Part shown: piece after piece, positions 17,336 through 25,659 of the stretch
How positions within the stretch are numbered: the first letter of the stretch is position 1
Layout of the letters: the number at the start of each line of letters is the position of its first letter
Assembly: GCF_026420845.1 (NCBI RefSeq)
Contig: NZ_JAOWCB010000002.1
Span: forward strand, 305,201 to 369,200
Direction: 5' to 3'
Source of the DNA: Streptomyces sp. PR69
GTDB taxonomy: Bacteria; Actinomycetota; Actinomycetes; Streptomycetales; Streptomycetaceae
DNA length: 64,000 bases
Notes under the pieces: model-generated
What the model saw: the letters and a program-made list of their open reading frames with translations, nothing else
The model's database searches: none
Told to the model about the DNA's origin: nothing
Translations under genes and position numbers: made by a program

Positions 17336-19018
17336 ATGAGCCAGGACGGCGCACAGGGCCGCCATGCGGGCGGTTCCGTCGCGGGCGGCCGCTATCAGCT
17401 GCGCGATCTCCTCGGCGAGGGCGGCATGGCGTCCGTGTACCTCGCCTATGACTCCGCCCTGGACCGGCAGGTCGCCATCAAGACGCTCCATACGGAGCTG
17501 GGGCGCGAGCAGTCGTTCCGCGAGCGCTTCCGCCGCGAGGCGCAGGCCGTGGCCAAGCTGTCGCACACCAACATCGTGTCCGTCTTCGACACCGGCGAGG
17601 ACACGCTGGACGGCGCGCTGATGCCGTACATCGTCATGGAGTACGTGGAGGGCAAGCCCCTCGGCTCCGTGCTCCAGGACGACATCCGGCAGTACGGCGC
17701 GATGCCGGCCGACAAGGCCCTGAAGGTGACCTCCGATGTGCTGGCCGCGCTGGAGACCAGCCATGAAATGGGCCTGGTCCACCGGGACATCAAGCCCGGC
17801 AATGTGATGATGACCAAGCGCGGCGTGGTCAAGGTGATGGACTTTGGCATCGCCCGCGCCATGCAGTCCGGCGTCACGTCGATGACGCAGACCGGCATGG
17901 TCGTCGGCACGCCGCAGTATCTGTCTCCCGAGCAGGCCCTGGGCCGCGGCGTCGACGCCCGCTCCGATCTGTACTCGGTCGGCATCATGCTCTTCCAGCT
18001 GCTGACCGGGCGGCTGCCCTTCGACGCGGACTCGCCGCTGGCGATCGCGTATGCGCATGTGCAGGAGGAGCCGGTCGCTCCGTCCAGCATCAACCGCTCC
18101 CTCACACCCGCGATGGACGCACTGGTGGCGCGGGCGCTCAAAAAGAACCCGAACGAGCGCTTCCCCAGCGCCGAGGCGATGCGCGACGAATGCGCCCGGG
18201 TCGCGAGCGCCGGGCAGACCGGCGCGCCGGCGATCGTCGCGGGCGGCCCGGTCAGCAGCGGCGCCGGGGTCGGCTCCGCCGTGTTCCCGCCGCTGGACCA
18301 GTCGGCCCCGCCGCCCGGCCCACAGAGCGTGCAGACGCCCTACCAGCCGGGACCGGCCCCGCAGGGCCCCTACGGGACCCCCGCGCCCCAGCAGCCGCAC
18401 ACCCAGCCGCAGCCGCATGCCCAGCCGCACTACGGCTATCCGCAGAACGCCGCGCCCGCACCCGTACCCGCGCCTGCCCCGGGCTACCAGCAGCAGCACG
18501 GCGCGGCGACCCCGCCCCCGTACACGATCTCGCCCCAGCCGTCCCCCGCGGGCGGCGGCAACGGCGGCGGGCGGCGGAACATGCCGCTCATCGTGGGGGC
18601 GATCGCCGTGGCGGCGCTCGCGGTCGGCGGTGTGATCACAGCGGTCGCGCTCAACAAGGACGACAACCCGGGCGGCGGGGGCGGGGCCGGCGGCGAGGCG
18701 AGCGCCAGCGAGTCGGCGAAGGCCGGGTACAAGGGCCCGGAGCGACACCGGACGATCAAGAAGACCGCTTGCTCGGACGCGCGGGAGAGCTCGTACGACC
18801 CCTCGAAGGTGCAGGCGCCCGACTTTGTCTACAAGGACATCCTCTCGGTCAAGGAGTGCGCCCAGACCCAGGGCTGGAAGATCAACGAGAGGCGCGTCGA
18901 CAACGCCCAGTGGGGCGAGGACATCGTGATCTCCCAGTTCCCGCTGGCCGACACCGACATCTCCGAGGACAACGCGACCTTCACCCTTGAGGTCTCCACG
19001 GGCAATCCGCCCGACTGA
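17336..19018 (+). CDS. Membrane Ser/Thr protein kinase, second of a divergent pair
   Basis: A 560-residue Hanks-type kinase starting at ATG 17336 (AGGGGGAAG upstream). Kinase motifs: GEGGMASV, VAIKTL, HRDIKPGN, DFGIAR and TSMTQTGMVVGTPQYLSPEQ. A Pro/Gln/His-rich linker (with HTQPQPHAQPH) precedes one membrane helix (MPLIVGAIAVAALAVGGVITAVAL). The extracytoplasmic part has about 115 residues and contains a compact domain with Cys in KKTACSDAR and VKECAQTQGW, which may form a disulfide and act as a sensor. This differs from the unstructured tail of its divergent neighbour. The activation segments of both are nearly identical, so cross-phosphorylation is possible. This is inference. Confidence 0.92.
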   Translation: MSQDGAQGRHAGGSVAGGRYQLRDLLGEGGMASVYLAYDSALDRQVAIKTLHTELGREQSFRERFRREAQAVAKLSHTNIVSVFDTGEDTLDGALMPYIVMEYVEGKPLGSVLQDDIRQYGAMPADKALKVTSDVLAALETSHEMGLVHRDIKPGNVMMTKRGVVKVMDFGIARAMQSGVTSMTQTGMVVGTPQYLSPEQALGRGVDARSDLYSVGIMLFQLLTGRLPFDADSPLAIAYAHVQEEPVAPSSINRSLTPAMDALVARALKKNPNERFPSAEAMRDECARVASAGQTGAPAIVAGGPVSSGAGVGSAVFPPLDQSAPPPGPQSVQTPYQPGPAPQGPYGTPAPQQPHTQPQPHAQPHYGYPQNAAPAPVPAPAPGYQQQHGAATPPPYTISPQPSPAGGGNGGGRRNMPLIVGAIAVAALAVGGVITAVALNKDDNPGGGGGAGGEASASESAKAGYKGPERHRTIKKTACSDARESSYDPSKVQAPDFVYKDILSVKECAQTQGWKINERRVDNAQWGEDIVISQFPLADTDISEDNATFTLEVSTGNPPD

Positions 19019-19189
19019 CCCCCTTGCTTCTCGTCCCCTCACCGCCTCGTCCCCTCACCGCCTCGCCCACTCGTCTAGCTGAGCCCTCGCCAGACATGGA
19101 CGCCGTGCCCGAGATGCCGGATGTGTCACGTCATGTGACGCTGAGTTCACCAAGCGGAACTCGGCGGCTCGGCACGGGAGGGTCACCCG

Positions 19190-19912
19190 GTGACACGCAG
19201 GCGGCTCGGCATTCGGTGCGTGGTCACCGCCGCGGCCACGGCGGCGCTGACCCTTGCCGCCTCACCGCCTGAGTACGCCGCCGAGTCCACGCCCCCCTCC
19301 GCCGTGGCCGCCCCGACCCAGACCCCGGCCGCCGCCGCGGACGAGTCGCCCGACGGCGCGGCGCCGACCGTCTCCTCGTCCTTCGCGGGGCGGCCGGCGG
19401 GGGAGGGGCGCCCCCGTCCTGGACGGCGGCCGGGAAGCCGCAGCCCGCATCCGCCCGACGAGCAGAGCGCCTCCGCACCGGTGAGCCCGGAGCCGGACGG
19501 GGCCGCGGACGGCACCGCAGCCCCCTCCGGCTCTCCCAGCGCCGCCTCCCCCGCGGCGTCGGGCGATGCCACGTCCACGGCTGATACGCGGCCGGACGGC
19601 CGGGAGACGGACGCCGCCCCCCGGCCGTCCGGGGACTTCAGGCGTCCGCATGGGCACAAGCCCCCTCCGGGGGAGGAGGAAGAGACGCCGGGCAGCGACG
19701 ATGCGCACCCGACTCCGGACGGCGAGGGCAGCGCCGTCGGCCCCCTTCCGCCGGGGGCGGGCACCACCGAATCGGCGGACGCCCGCAACCGGGACGACCG
19801 CCCTCTCGCCGAGGCCGAGCGGCACCGGATCTCCCCGCTGTCCCTGGGGGCCGGGATGACGCTGATGGGGCTGGGGCTGGGCTTTCTGGGTCTGCGGCTG
19901 CGCCGCCGCTGA
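19190..19912 (+). CDS. Secreted/anchored Pro-Ser-Ala-rich protein
   Basis: A 240-residue protein of low complexity. The GTG at 19190 opens a signal peptide (RRRLGIRC then a hydrophobic VVTAAATAALTLAA, with cleavage likely near the following S-P-P). The body is rich in Pro, Ser, Ala, Glu and Asp and has no recognised domain. The C-end has a hydrophobic helix (LSLGAGMTLMGLGLGFLGLRL) followed by RRR, which suggests membrane or cell-wall retention. No sortase motif LPxTG/LAxTG is present. It follows the second kinase gene on the same strand with a 171-base gap. Function unknown. Confidence 0.7.
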   Translation: MTRRRLGIRCVVTAAATAALTLAASPPEYAAESTPPSAVAAPTQTPAAAADESPDGAAPTVSSSFAGRPAGEGRPRPGRRPGSRSPHPPDEQSASAPVSPEPDGAADGTAAPSGSPSAASPAASGDATSTADTRPDGRETDAAPRPSGDFRRPHGHKPPPGEEEETPGSDDAHPTPDGEGSAVGPLPPGAGTTESADARNRDDRPLAEAERHRISPLSLGAGMTLMGLGLGFLGLRLRRR

Positions 19913-19915
19913 CAG

Positions 19916-19971
19916 CCGCCCACTGGCCCGCGGCCACTGACATCCGCCCGCTGACCCGCGGCCGCTGACAT
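19916..19971. repeat. 28-bp imperfect tandem duplication
   Basis: Two 28-base units (19916-19943 and 19944-19971), both of the form CGCCC-CTG-CCCGCGGCC-CTGACATC, differ at three positions. They lie just after the secreted-protein stop. Confidence 0.75.
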
Positions 19972-20109
19972 CCGGCCCCGGCTTCGGCCGTACGCCGCGA
20001 GGCCGCCCCCCGCGCGGCCGCCCCCGCCTCGGCCGTCCGCCGTGAGACCGTCCGTCCGCCTCAGGGCCTACCCGCACAGTCCGTCTCAGGACGGTTGGCC
20101 CCCGTCGGC

Positions 20110-20134
20110 ATACCCGGTATACATACTCAGTATG
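20110..20134. promoter_or_regulatory. Double palindrome over the padR start codon
   Basis: ATACC-C-GGTAT (20110-20120) and CATAC-TCA-GTATG (20122-20134) are two perfect palindromes with centres 13 bases apart. The second includes the padR start codon (20132). TATACAT (20118-20124) between them can serve as the -10. This is a strong candidate PadR autoregulatory operator and could imply a leaderless transcript. Confidence 0.75.
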
Positions 20135-20857
20135 TCGATCCGCCACGGTCTTCTCGCCCTGCTTGAACGGGGCCCCCGGTACGGCTCTCAGCTCCGTACG
20201 GAGTTCGAGTCCCGCACCGGCGCCACCTGGCCGCTCAACGTCGGGCAGGTCTATACGACCCTCAACCGCCTGGAGCGCGACGGCATGGTCGTCCAGGACG
20301 GCGAGGACTCCGCGGGACACGCGCTCTACGTGATCACGGACGCGGGGTGCAGCGAGCTGAAGAGCTGGTTCGAGACGCCGGTGGACCGCAGCAGCCCGCC
20401 CCGTGACGAACTGGCCATCAAGCTCGCCATGGCCGTCGGCGCGTCAGGGGTGGACATCCGTGATGTCATCCAGTCCCAGCGCCGCCACACGGTCAAGGCG
20501 ATGCAGGACTACACCCGGCTCAAGGCGCAGGCGCTGGCCGCCGTCGAGGGCAAGGGCCCGAAGGAACGGGACGATGTGGCATGGCTGCTGGTGCTGGAGC
20601 AGCTGATCTTCCAGACCGAGGCCGAGGCACGCTGGCTCGATCACTGTGAGGCCCGGCTCATCCGGCTCTCCGCGGCGGCGGGGCCAGGGCCGGGGCCGGG
20701 CGTACCGCCTCCCCACGGCACACCACCCGCCCACGGCGCATCGCAGCCCCGGCAGAGCAGCACCACCAGCGCCGCCAGCACCACCAGCGCCGCCAGCACG
20801 ACCAGCACCACCGGCGCCGGCGCTGTAAGCCCCGCGCATCCGGCCCGCTCCTCGTAG
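20132..20857 (+). CDS. PadR-family transcriptional regulator
   Basis: A 241-residue regulator starting at ATG 20132; an in-frame upstream start at 20042 runs through the promoter. The winged helix (MSIRHGLLALLERGPRYGSQ, VGQVYTTLNRLERDGMV, ITDAG) is the classic PadR form. A helical C-terminal dimerisation domain (Vir/PadR_C type, LLVLEQLIFQTEAEARWLDHCEARL) follows. The last 60 residues are an unusual Pro/Gly then Thr/Ser/Ala low-complexity tail with TTSAAS repeats. It sits 120 bases before an ABC exporter pair on the same strand and is expected to repress itself and the transporter. The inducing ligand is unknown. Confidence 0.92.
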   Translation: MSIRHGLLALLERGPRYGSQLRTEFESRTGATWPLNVGQVYTTLNRLERDGMVVQDGEDSAGHALYVITDAGCSELKSWFETPVDRSSPPRDELAIKLAMAVGASGVDIRDVIQSQRRHTVKAMQDYTRLKAQALAAVEGKGPKERDDVAWLLVLEQLIFQTEAEARWLDHCEARLIRLSAAAGPGPGPGVPPPHGTPPAHGASQPRQSSTTSAASTTSAASTTSTTGAGAVSPAHPARSS

Positions 20858-20977
20858 CAGGGGCCGGCCCCGTCTTCCGTACCACCGTCTTCCGTACCAC
20901 CGCTCATGCATGGGCGCGCCATCTGACCGGGCACGCCCCCGTGCATCCATACGCAACCGCACAAGGGGGGACCCTCC

Positions 20978-21739
20978 ATGTCCACACAATCGCCCCACAC
21001 GTCACAGGGGCAACAGCGACCTGTGCTGCGGCTTCAGCAGCTGAGCCGTGTCCACGGCAGCGGGGCCACCGAGGTGCACGCCCTGCGCGGCGTCGACCTC
21101 GACGTCTTCCCCGGGGAACTCGTCGCGGTCATGGGCCCGTCGGGCTCCGGGAAGTCCACACTGCTCACGATCGCGGGCGGCCTCGACACCCCGACGTCCG
21201 GACGCGTCATCGTCGAGGACACCGACATCACCGCCGCCGACCGCAAGACGCTCGCCGCGCTGCGCCGCCGCAGCATCGGCTATGTCTTCCAGGACTACAA
21301 CCTGATACCGGCCCTGACCGCGGCCGAGAACGTCGCGCTGCCGCGCGAACTCGACGGCGTCTCGGCCCGCAAGGCGCGCGGCGAGGCCCTCGCCGCGCTG
21401 GAGGAGATGGAGCTGGGGCATCTCGCCGACCGCTTCCCGGACGAGATGTCCGGCGGCCAGCAGCAGCGGGTGGCGATCGCCCGCGCCCTCGTCGGCGACC
21501 GCCGGCTCGTCCTCGCCGACGAGCCCACCGGCGCCCTGGACTCCGAGACCGGGGAGTCGGTGCTCGCCCTGCTGCGCTCCCGCTGCGACGCGGGCGCGGC
21601 CGGCATCCTCGTCACCCATGAGCCGCGCTTCGCGGCCTGGGCGGACCGCGTGGTCTTCCTGCGCGACGGCGCGGTCGTCGACCAGACCGTACGCAGCCAG
21701 GCGGACTCTCTGCTGACGGGCCAGGCGGCCGAACTGTGA
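20978..21739 (+). CDS. ABC transporter ATP-binding protein (MacB/LolD type)
   Basis: A 253-residue ATPase with Walker A GPSGSGKST, Q-loop VFQDYNLIP, signature SGGQQQRVAIARAL, Walker B LVLADEPTGALD and switch VTHEP. These are the hallmarks of the MacB/LolD/FtsE group that pairs with FtsX-like permeases. The start is ATG 20978 after AGGGGGG. Its stop overlaps the permease GTG start by four bases (GTGA). With the PadR gene upstream it forms a typical drug- or peptide-responsive export module. Confidence 0.95.
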   Translation: MSTQSPHTSQGQQRPVLRLQQLSRVHGSGATEVHALRGVDLDVFPGELVAVMGPSGSGKSTLLTIAGGLDTPTSGRVIVEDTDITAADRKTLAALRRRSIGYVFQDYNLIPALTAAENVALPRELDGVSARKARGEALAALEEMELGHLADRFPDEMSGGQQQRVAIARALVGDRRLVLADEPTGALDSETGESVLALLRSRCDAGAAGILVTHEPRFAAWADRVVFLRDGAVVDQTVRSQADSLLTGQAAEL

Positions 21740-24606
21740 TCACCTGGTACCACTCCTGGCGCGCCGCGATCCGGATCGCCCGCCGCGACGCCTGGCGTTC
21801 CAAGGGACGCAGCTTTCTCGTCCTGGCGATGATCGCCCTGCCCATCCTCGGGGTGAGCGCGGCCGATCTGACGGTGCGCAGCGCCGAACTGTCCACGGAG
21901 CAGAAGCTGGAGCGCTCCCTGGGCGCGGCCGACGCCCGGCTGTCCGACCCCGGATACGGCGGCGCCCCCATCCTGCAGACGCCGAAGGGGGACAACTACG
22001 CGCCCGCAGACGACTTCGAGGACAAGCCGTACCCGGAAGGCGGCACCGATGTCACCAAGGCCGTTCCTGCGGGCGCCAAGACCCTGAAGGATGTGACCGG
22101 TTCGGCGAAGCTGCACACCGAGCACGGTCTGCTGCACACCGAGATACGGGAGTTGAAGGCCGCCGACCCGATGGCGAAGGGCACGCTGACCCTGATCAGC
22201 GGCCGCTTCCCGGCGGGCGACACCGAAGTCGCGGCGACCACGCATTTCCTCGCTTCCAGCGGGCTGAAGGTCGGTTCGACGCTGAAGGCACGCGGATTTG
22301 ACCGCGAGTACACGGTCGTCGGGTCGTATGAGCTCCCCGACTCGCTGAAGTCCGACCAGGTCAACGCCCTTCCCGGCGCGATGCTTGCCCCGCTCGACAA
22401 GGCGCTGAAGGCGGACGGGCTGCCCGGCACGGGGGGCGACGCCACCTATCTGGTGAGCCTGCCGGGTGGTTTCACGTGGAACATGGTCAAGGAGACCAAC
22501 GCCAAGGGCGTGGTGGTCCATTCGCGGGCCGTCGACCTCGCCCCGCCGGCCAGGGCGGATGTGCCGTTCTACCAGAAGTACGACCAGACCGGCTTCGGCA
22601 TGAGCGCGGGCGCCAGGGCCACCGCCCTCGCCGCGATCGGCACGGTCGTCGGGCTGGCGATGCTGGAAATCTGTCTGCTGGCCGGTCCCGCCTTCGCGGT
22701 CGGCGCACGGCGCTCGCGCCGCCAGCTCGGTCTGGTGGGCGCCAACGGCGGTGAGCGCCGCCATATCCGGGCCATCGTGCTGTCCGGCGGTCTGGTCATC
22801 GGCTTCGCCGCGGCTGTCGTCGGCACGGTCCTCGGGCTGGCGCTGACGTATGCGCTGCGTCCGGTGCTGGAGGAGTACATCGGGCAGCGCTTCGGCCACT
22901 TCGACATCCGCCCGCTGGAACTGCTGGGCATCGGCCTGCTGGCCGTCCTCACCGGCCTGCTGGCCGCGGTCGTGCCGGCTGTCACCTCGTCCCGGCAGAC
23001 GGTGCTCGCCTCGCTCACCGGCCGCCGCGGCGTGCGCCGGAGCAATCGGGTGCTGCCGGTGATCGGTCTGGCGGCGACGCTGCTGGGCGCGGCGATCGCG
23101 CTCTACGGCTCGGTCTTCTCCGACCAGTTCGCCATCGTGGCGGGCGGCAGCGCCCTCGCCGAGCTGGGCGTCGTCGCCATGACGCCCGCTCTGGTGGGCC
23201 TGTTCGGGCGTGCCGGGCGGCTGCTGCCGCTCTCGCCGCGGCTGGCGCTGCGGGACGCGGTGCGCAACCGGGGCCGTACGGCGCCTGCCGTCGCGGCGGT
23301 GCTGGCCGCCGTCGCCGGTACGGTCGCGGTGGCCACCTATGCGGCAAGCAGGGACGCGCAGCAGCGTGCCGAGTATGAGGCGAAGCTGCCGCATGGCGCG
23401 GTGTCGGTGATCCTGGACGAGGCGGGTTCGGCGCGGGACGTGCCCGGGGTGCGCTCCACGGTGCAGAAGCTGCTGCCCGTCGACGTACGGGCGGACATGG
23501 ACCGGATCTCGGTCGGGAACGCCAACTGCTCGGTGTGGGAAGGCGGATCCGAGGGCTGCGGCCGCTATGAGGTCCTCGTACCCCCGCAGAACGAGTGTCC
23601 GCTGTGGGCGACCGATCCGGCGAACCCGGACGCCGATCCGGCGGAACGGTTCAGCAAGGCGGAGCGCCGCAAGCTCGCCGAGGACTGGCGCTGCGAGCAG
23701 TCGAGCGGACGGGGCGGATACGTCCCCGACGGTGTGGTGGTCGCCGACGCCGCCCTGCTGAAGGTGCTGGAGATCGACGACCCGGCGGCGGCGAAGGCGC
23801 TGGCCGGCGGACAGCCCGTGGTCTTCGACAAGCGCTACGCCGACAAGGCGGGCATGGTCCGGATCAAGTTGATCACGGACACGGAGGCCGCGGACAGGGC
23901 GTTCGAAGAGGGCAAGGAGGCGCCGGGCGAGATCAAGTCGTTCCGTGCCCAGCAGGCGGCGGACGGCGTCGACGCCTACGGCCTGTCGGTGATCGTGCCG
24001 CCGTCCGCGGCGAAGGCGGCCGGACTGTCCACCCTTCCGCTGGGTGCGTACTACTCCACCGACACACTGCCGAACACCGAGCAGCGCCAGCGGCTGGAAG
24101 GCGAGCTCGACAAGACCGGATCGTCAGTGGCGCTCCATATCGAGGAGGGCTACACCAGCGAGAACAGCATCATCCTGCTGGCGCTGACCGTCTTCGCCGG
24201 ACTGATCACCATCGGCGCGGCGGGCATCGCGACCGGTCTTGCGCAGGCCGACGCGGAAGCCGATCTGAAGACGCTCGCCGCGGTCGGTGCGCCCCCACGG
24301 GTGCGGCGGACGCTCAGCGGCTTCCAGTGCGGCGTGGTGGCCGCGATGGGAGTGCTGCTCGGATCGGCCGCCGGTGTGCTGCCGGCGATCGGGCTGCGGC
24401 TCACCGAGCGGCGCGAGCAGCTCAAGTGGCATCAGGAGGCGCTGGACAACGGCTGGGGCGGTTTCGCCACAGAGCCCTATGTGCCGGTCGTCATCCCCTG
24501 GCCGACGCTGGCGGCGCTGCTGGTCGCGGTCCCGGTGGGCGCGGCCCTGCTGGCCGCGCTGGTCACCCGCTCGCGCGGCGCGCTGGCCCGCCGCGAGACG
24601 GCCTGA
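21736..24606 (+). CDS. FtsX-family ABC transporter permease
   Basis: A 956-residue permease with the duplicated FtsX layout: an N-terminal helix (SFLVLAMIALPILGV), a large extracytoplasmic domain, three helices (about 290-430), a central helix pair, a second extracytoplasmic domain with Cys residues (NCSVWEGGSEGCG and NECPLW...WRCEQ), then three C-terminal helices. It is typical of actinobacterial mechanotransmission/MacB-like exporters that extrude peptides or antibiotics without an outer-membrane partner. GTG start 21736 overlaps the ATPase stop. A one-mismatch parS-like site lies inside the coding sequence (22469-22482). Confidence 0.93.
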   Translation: MITWYHSWRAAIRIARRDAWRSKGRSFLVLAMIALPILGVSAADLTVRSAELSTEQKLERSLGAADARLSDPGYGGAPILQTPKGDNYAPADDFEDKPYPEGGTDVTKAVPAGAKTLKDVTGSAKLHTEHGLLHTEIRELKAADPMAKGTLTLISGRFPAGDTEVAATTHFLASSGLKVGSTLKARGFDREYTVVGSYELPDSLKSDQVNALPGAMLAPLDKALKADGLPGTGGDATYLVSLPGGFTWNMVKETNAKGVVVHSRAVDLAPPARADVPFYQKYDQTGFGMSAGARATALAAIGTVVGLAMLEICLLAGPAFAVGARRSRRQLGLVGANGGERRHIRAIVLSGGLVIGFAAAVVGTVLGLALTYALRPVLEEYIGQRFGHFDIRPLELLGIGLLAVLTGLLAAVVPAVTSSRQTVLASLTGRRGVRRSNRVLPVIGLAATLLGAAIALYGSVFSDQFAIVAGGSALAELGVVAMTPALVGLFGRAGRLLPLSPRLALRDAVRNRGRTAPAVAAVLAAVAGTVAVATYAASRDAQQRAEYEAKLPHGAVSVILDEAGSARDVPGVRSTVQKLLPVDVRADMDRISVGNANCSVWEGGSEGCGRYEVLVPPQNECPLWATDPANPDADPAERFSKAERRKLAEDWRCEQSSGRGGYVPDGVVVADAALLKVLEIDDPAAAKALAGGQPVVFDKRYADKAGMVRIKLITDTEAADRAFEEGKEAPGEIKSFRAQQAADGVDAYGLSVIVPPSAAKAAGLSTLPLGAYYSTDTLPNTEQRQRLEGELDKTGSSVALHIEEGYTSENSIILLALTVFAGLITIGAAGIATGLAQADAEADLKTLAAVGAPPRVRRTLSGFQCGVVAAMGVLLGSAAGVLPAIGLRLTERREQLKWHQEALDNGWGGFATEPYVPVVIPWPTLAALLVAVPVGAALLAALVTRSRGALARRETA
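22469..22482. promoter_or_regulatory. Degenerate parS-like site inside the permease gene
   Basis: GTTTCACGTGGAAC differs from the Streptomyces parS consensus GTTTCACGTGAAAC at a single position (A to G at position 11). It may be a weaker ParB site, or chance within coding sequence. Confidence 0.5.
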
Positions 24607-24623
24607 CGGCGTTCTGTGTCCTC

Positions 24624-24700
24624 GGGCTCCGGGCTCCGGGCTCCGGGCTCCGGGCTCCGGGCTCCGGGCTCCGGGCTCCGGGCTCCGGGCTCCGGGCTCC
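24624..24700. repeat. GGGCTCC heptamer array, 11 copies
   Basis: Eleven perfect head-to-tail copies of GGGCTCC occupy 77 bases and are followed by GGGGGAGGG. They lie between the permease stop and the bpa start. Eleven G3 tracts spaced by four bases meet the loose G-quadruplex pattern on the plus strand. The 7-base period rules out coding. Confidence 0.95.
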
Positions 24701-24770
24701 GGGGGAGGGTGGATCACTCTCCCCCGGGGGCACACCGTGTGCAGACGTGCCCGTGCGAGAGAATGGCGGC

Positions 24771-25313
24771 ATGGAGATGCCGAGGAATGAACGGCCGCAG
24801 GAGAGTCCGCACGTCCTGGTAGTAGGCCAGGACGGCATGGCGCTGGGCGGCGGCGACACCGACGACGGGTCCCGCGAGGTCCCGGTCACGGACATGGTGG
24901 AACAGCCCGCGAAGGTCATGCGCATCGGCAGCATGATCAAGCAGCTGCTGGAGGAAGTCCGCGCGGCCCCTCTGGACGAAGCGAGCCGGGCCCGCCTGAA
25001 GGAGATCCATTCCAGCTCCATCAAGGAGCTGGAGGACGGCCTCGCCCCCGAGCTGGTCGAAGAGCTCGAACGCCTCTCCCTTCCCTTCACCGAGGACTCG
25101 GTCCCCACCGAAGCGGAACTGCGCATCGCGCAGGCCCAGTTGGTGGGCTGGCTGGAGGGTCTCTTCCACGGGATCCAGACCACGCTGTTCGCCCAGCAGA
25201 TGGCCGCCCGCGCCCAACTCGAACAGATGCGCCGCGCCCTCCCCCCGGGCGTCCACCACGAGGACGACGAACCCCACCCCCACACCTCGGCCCGCTCGGG
25301 CCCGTACCTCTGA
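24771..25313 (+). CDS. bpa: Bacterial proteasome activator Bpa/PafE
   Basis: A 180-residue protein of the DUF2587/Bpa family, the ATP-independent ring that docks on the 20S proteasome and opens its gate in actinobacteria. After an acidic, disordered N-end the body is a helical bundle (QPAKVMRIGSMIKQLLEEVR, then ELEDGLAPELVEELERLSLPF, then LRIAQAQLVGWLEGLFHGIQ). A flexible tail ends in G-P-Y-L, the counterpart of the GQYL gate-opening motif of the mycobacterial protein. The start is ATG 24771 (a second in-frame ATG at 24777); GAGAG lies upstream. The gene is monocistronic directly after the heptamer array. The proteasome genes themselves are not in this window. Confidence 0.9.
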   Translation: MEMPRNERPQESPHVLVVGQDGMALGGGDTDDGSREVPVTDMVEQPAKVMRIGSMIKQLLEEVRAAPLDEASRARLKEIHSSSIKELEDGLAPELVEELERLSLPFTEDSVPTEAELRIAQAQLVGWLEGLFHGIQTTLFAQQMAARAQLEQMRRALPPGVHHEDDEPHPHTSARSGPYL

Positions 25314-25659
25314 CCTCCGCGCCGGGAGGGGCGGCCACCGGCCCCCTCCCGGCCGCCCGCTTCCCCTGCCTTGCCCCTTCGCCGCCTCCGCCTTGGACGG
25401 GAAACCCCCCACTGCCCCTGACCGTGCGGCACCCCGTCCGTGCGGCACCCCTGACCGTGCGGCGCGCGCCCGACCGTGCGGCGAAGCGGCCGCGTGTTCC
25501 CCGGGCGGTGGTCTCTCCCCTGCCCCGCCCCCTTCCCGTAACTGGGGGCTACGCCCCCAGAACCCCCTTCGGGGGAAAGGGCGGGAGGGTGGGAAAACCC
25601 GCTCCCGGGGCGCGGGGCCCGCCCCGGTAAGGTCCCAGGGCGCGGCGGGTGCCCCCCGC
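25314..25659. other. Convergent gap with CCGTGCGGC repeats
   Basis: There is no gene in these 346 bases. Four copies of CCGTGCGGC, three of them within GACCGTGCGGC, lie at about 25419-25483. A hairpin pair follows at 25542-25575. The gap separates the convergent bpa and quinone oxidoreductase genes. Confidence 0.6.
25542..25560. terminator. Bidirectional hairpin between bpa and the oxidoreductase
   Basis: An 8-bp perfect stem CTGGGGGC/GCCCCCAG with a TAC loop is followed by a second C5/G5 hairpin. It could terminate transcription from either side. Confidence 0.55.

Noticed and set aside
21295..23394. A 699-residue minus-strand frame
   Set aside because: Antisense to the ATPase and permease genes, which show full motif sets.
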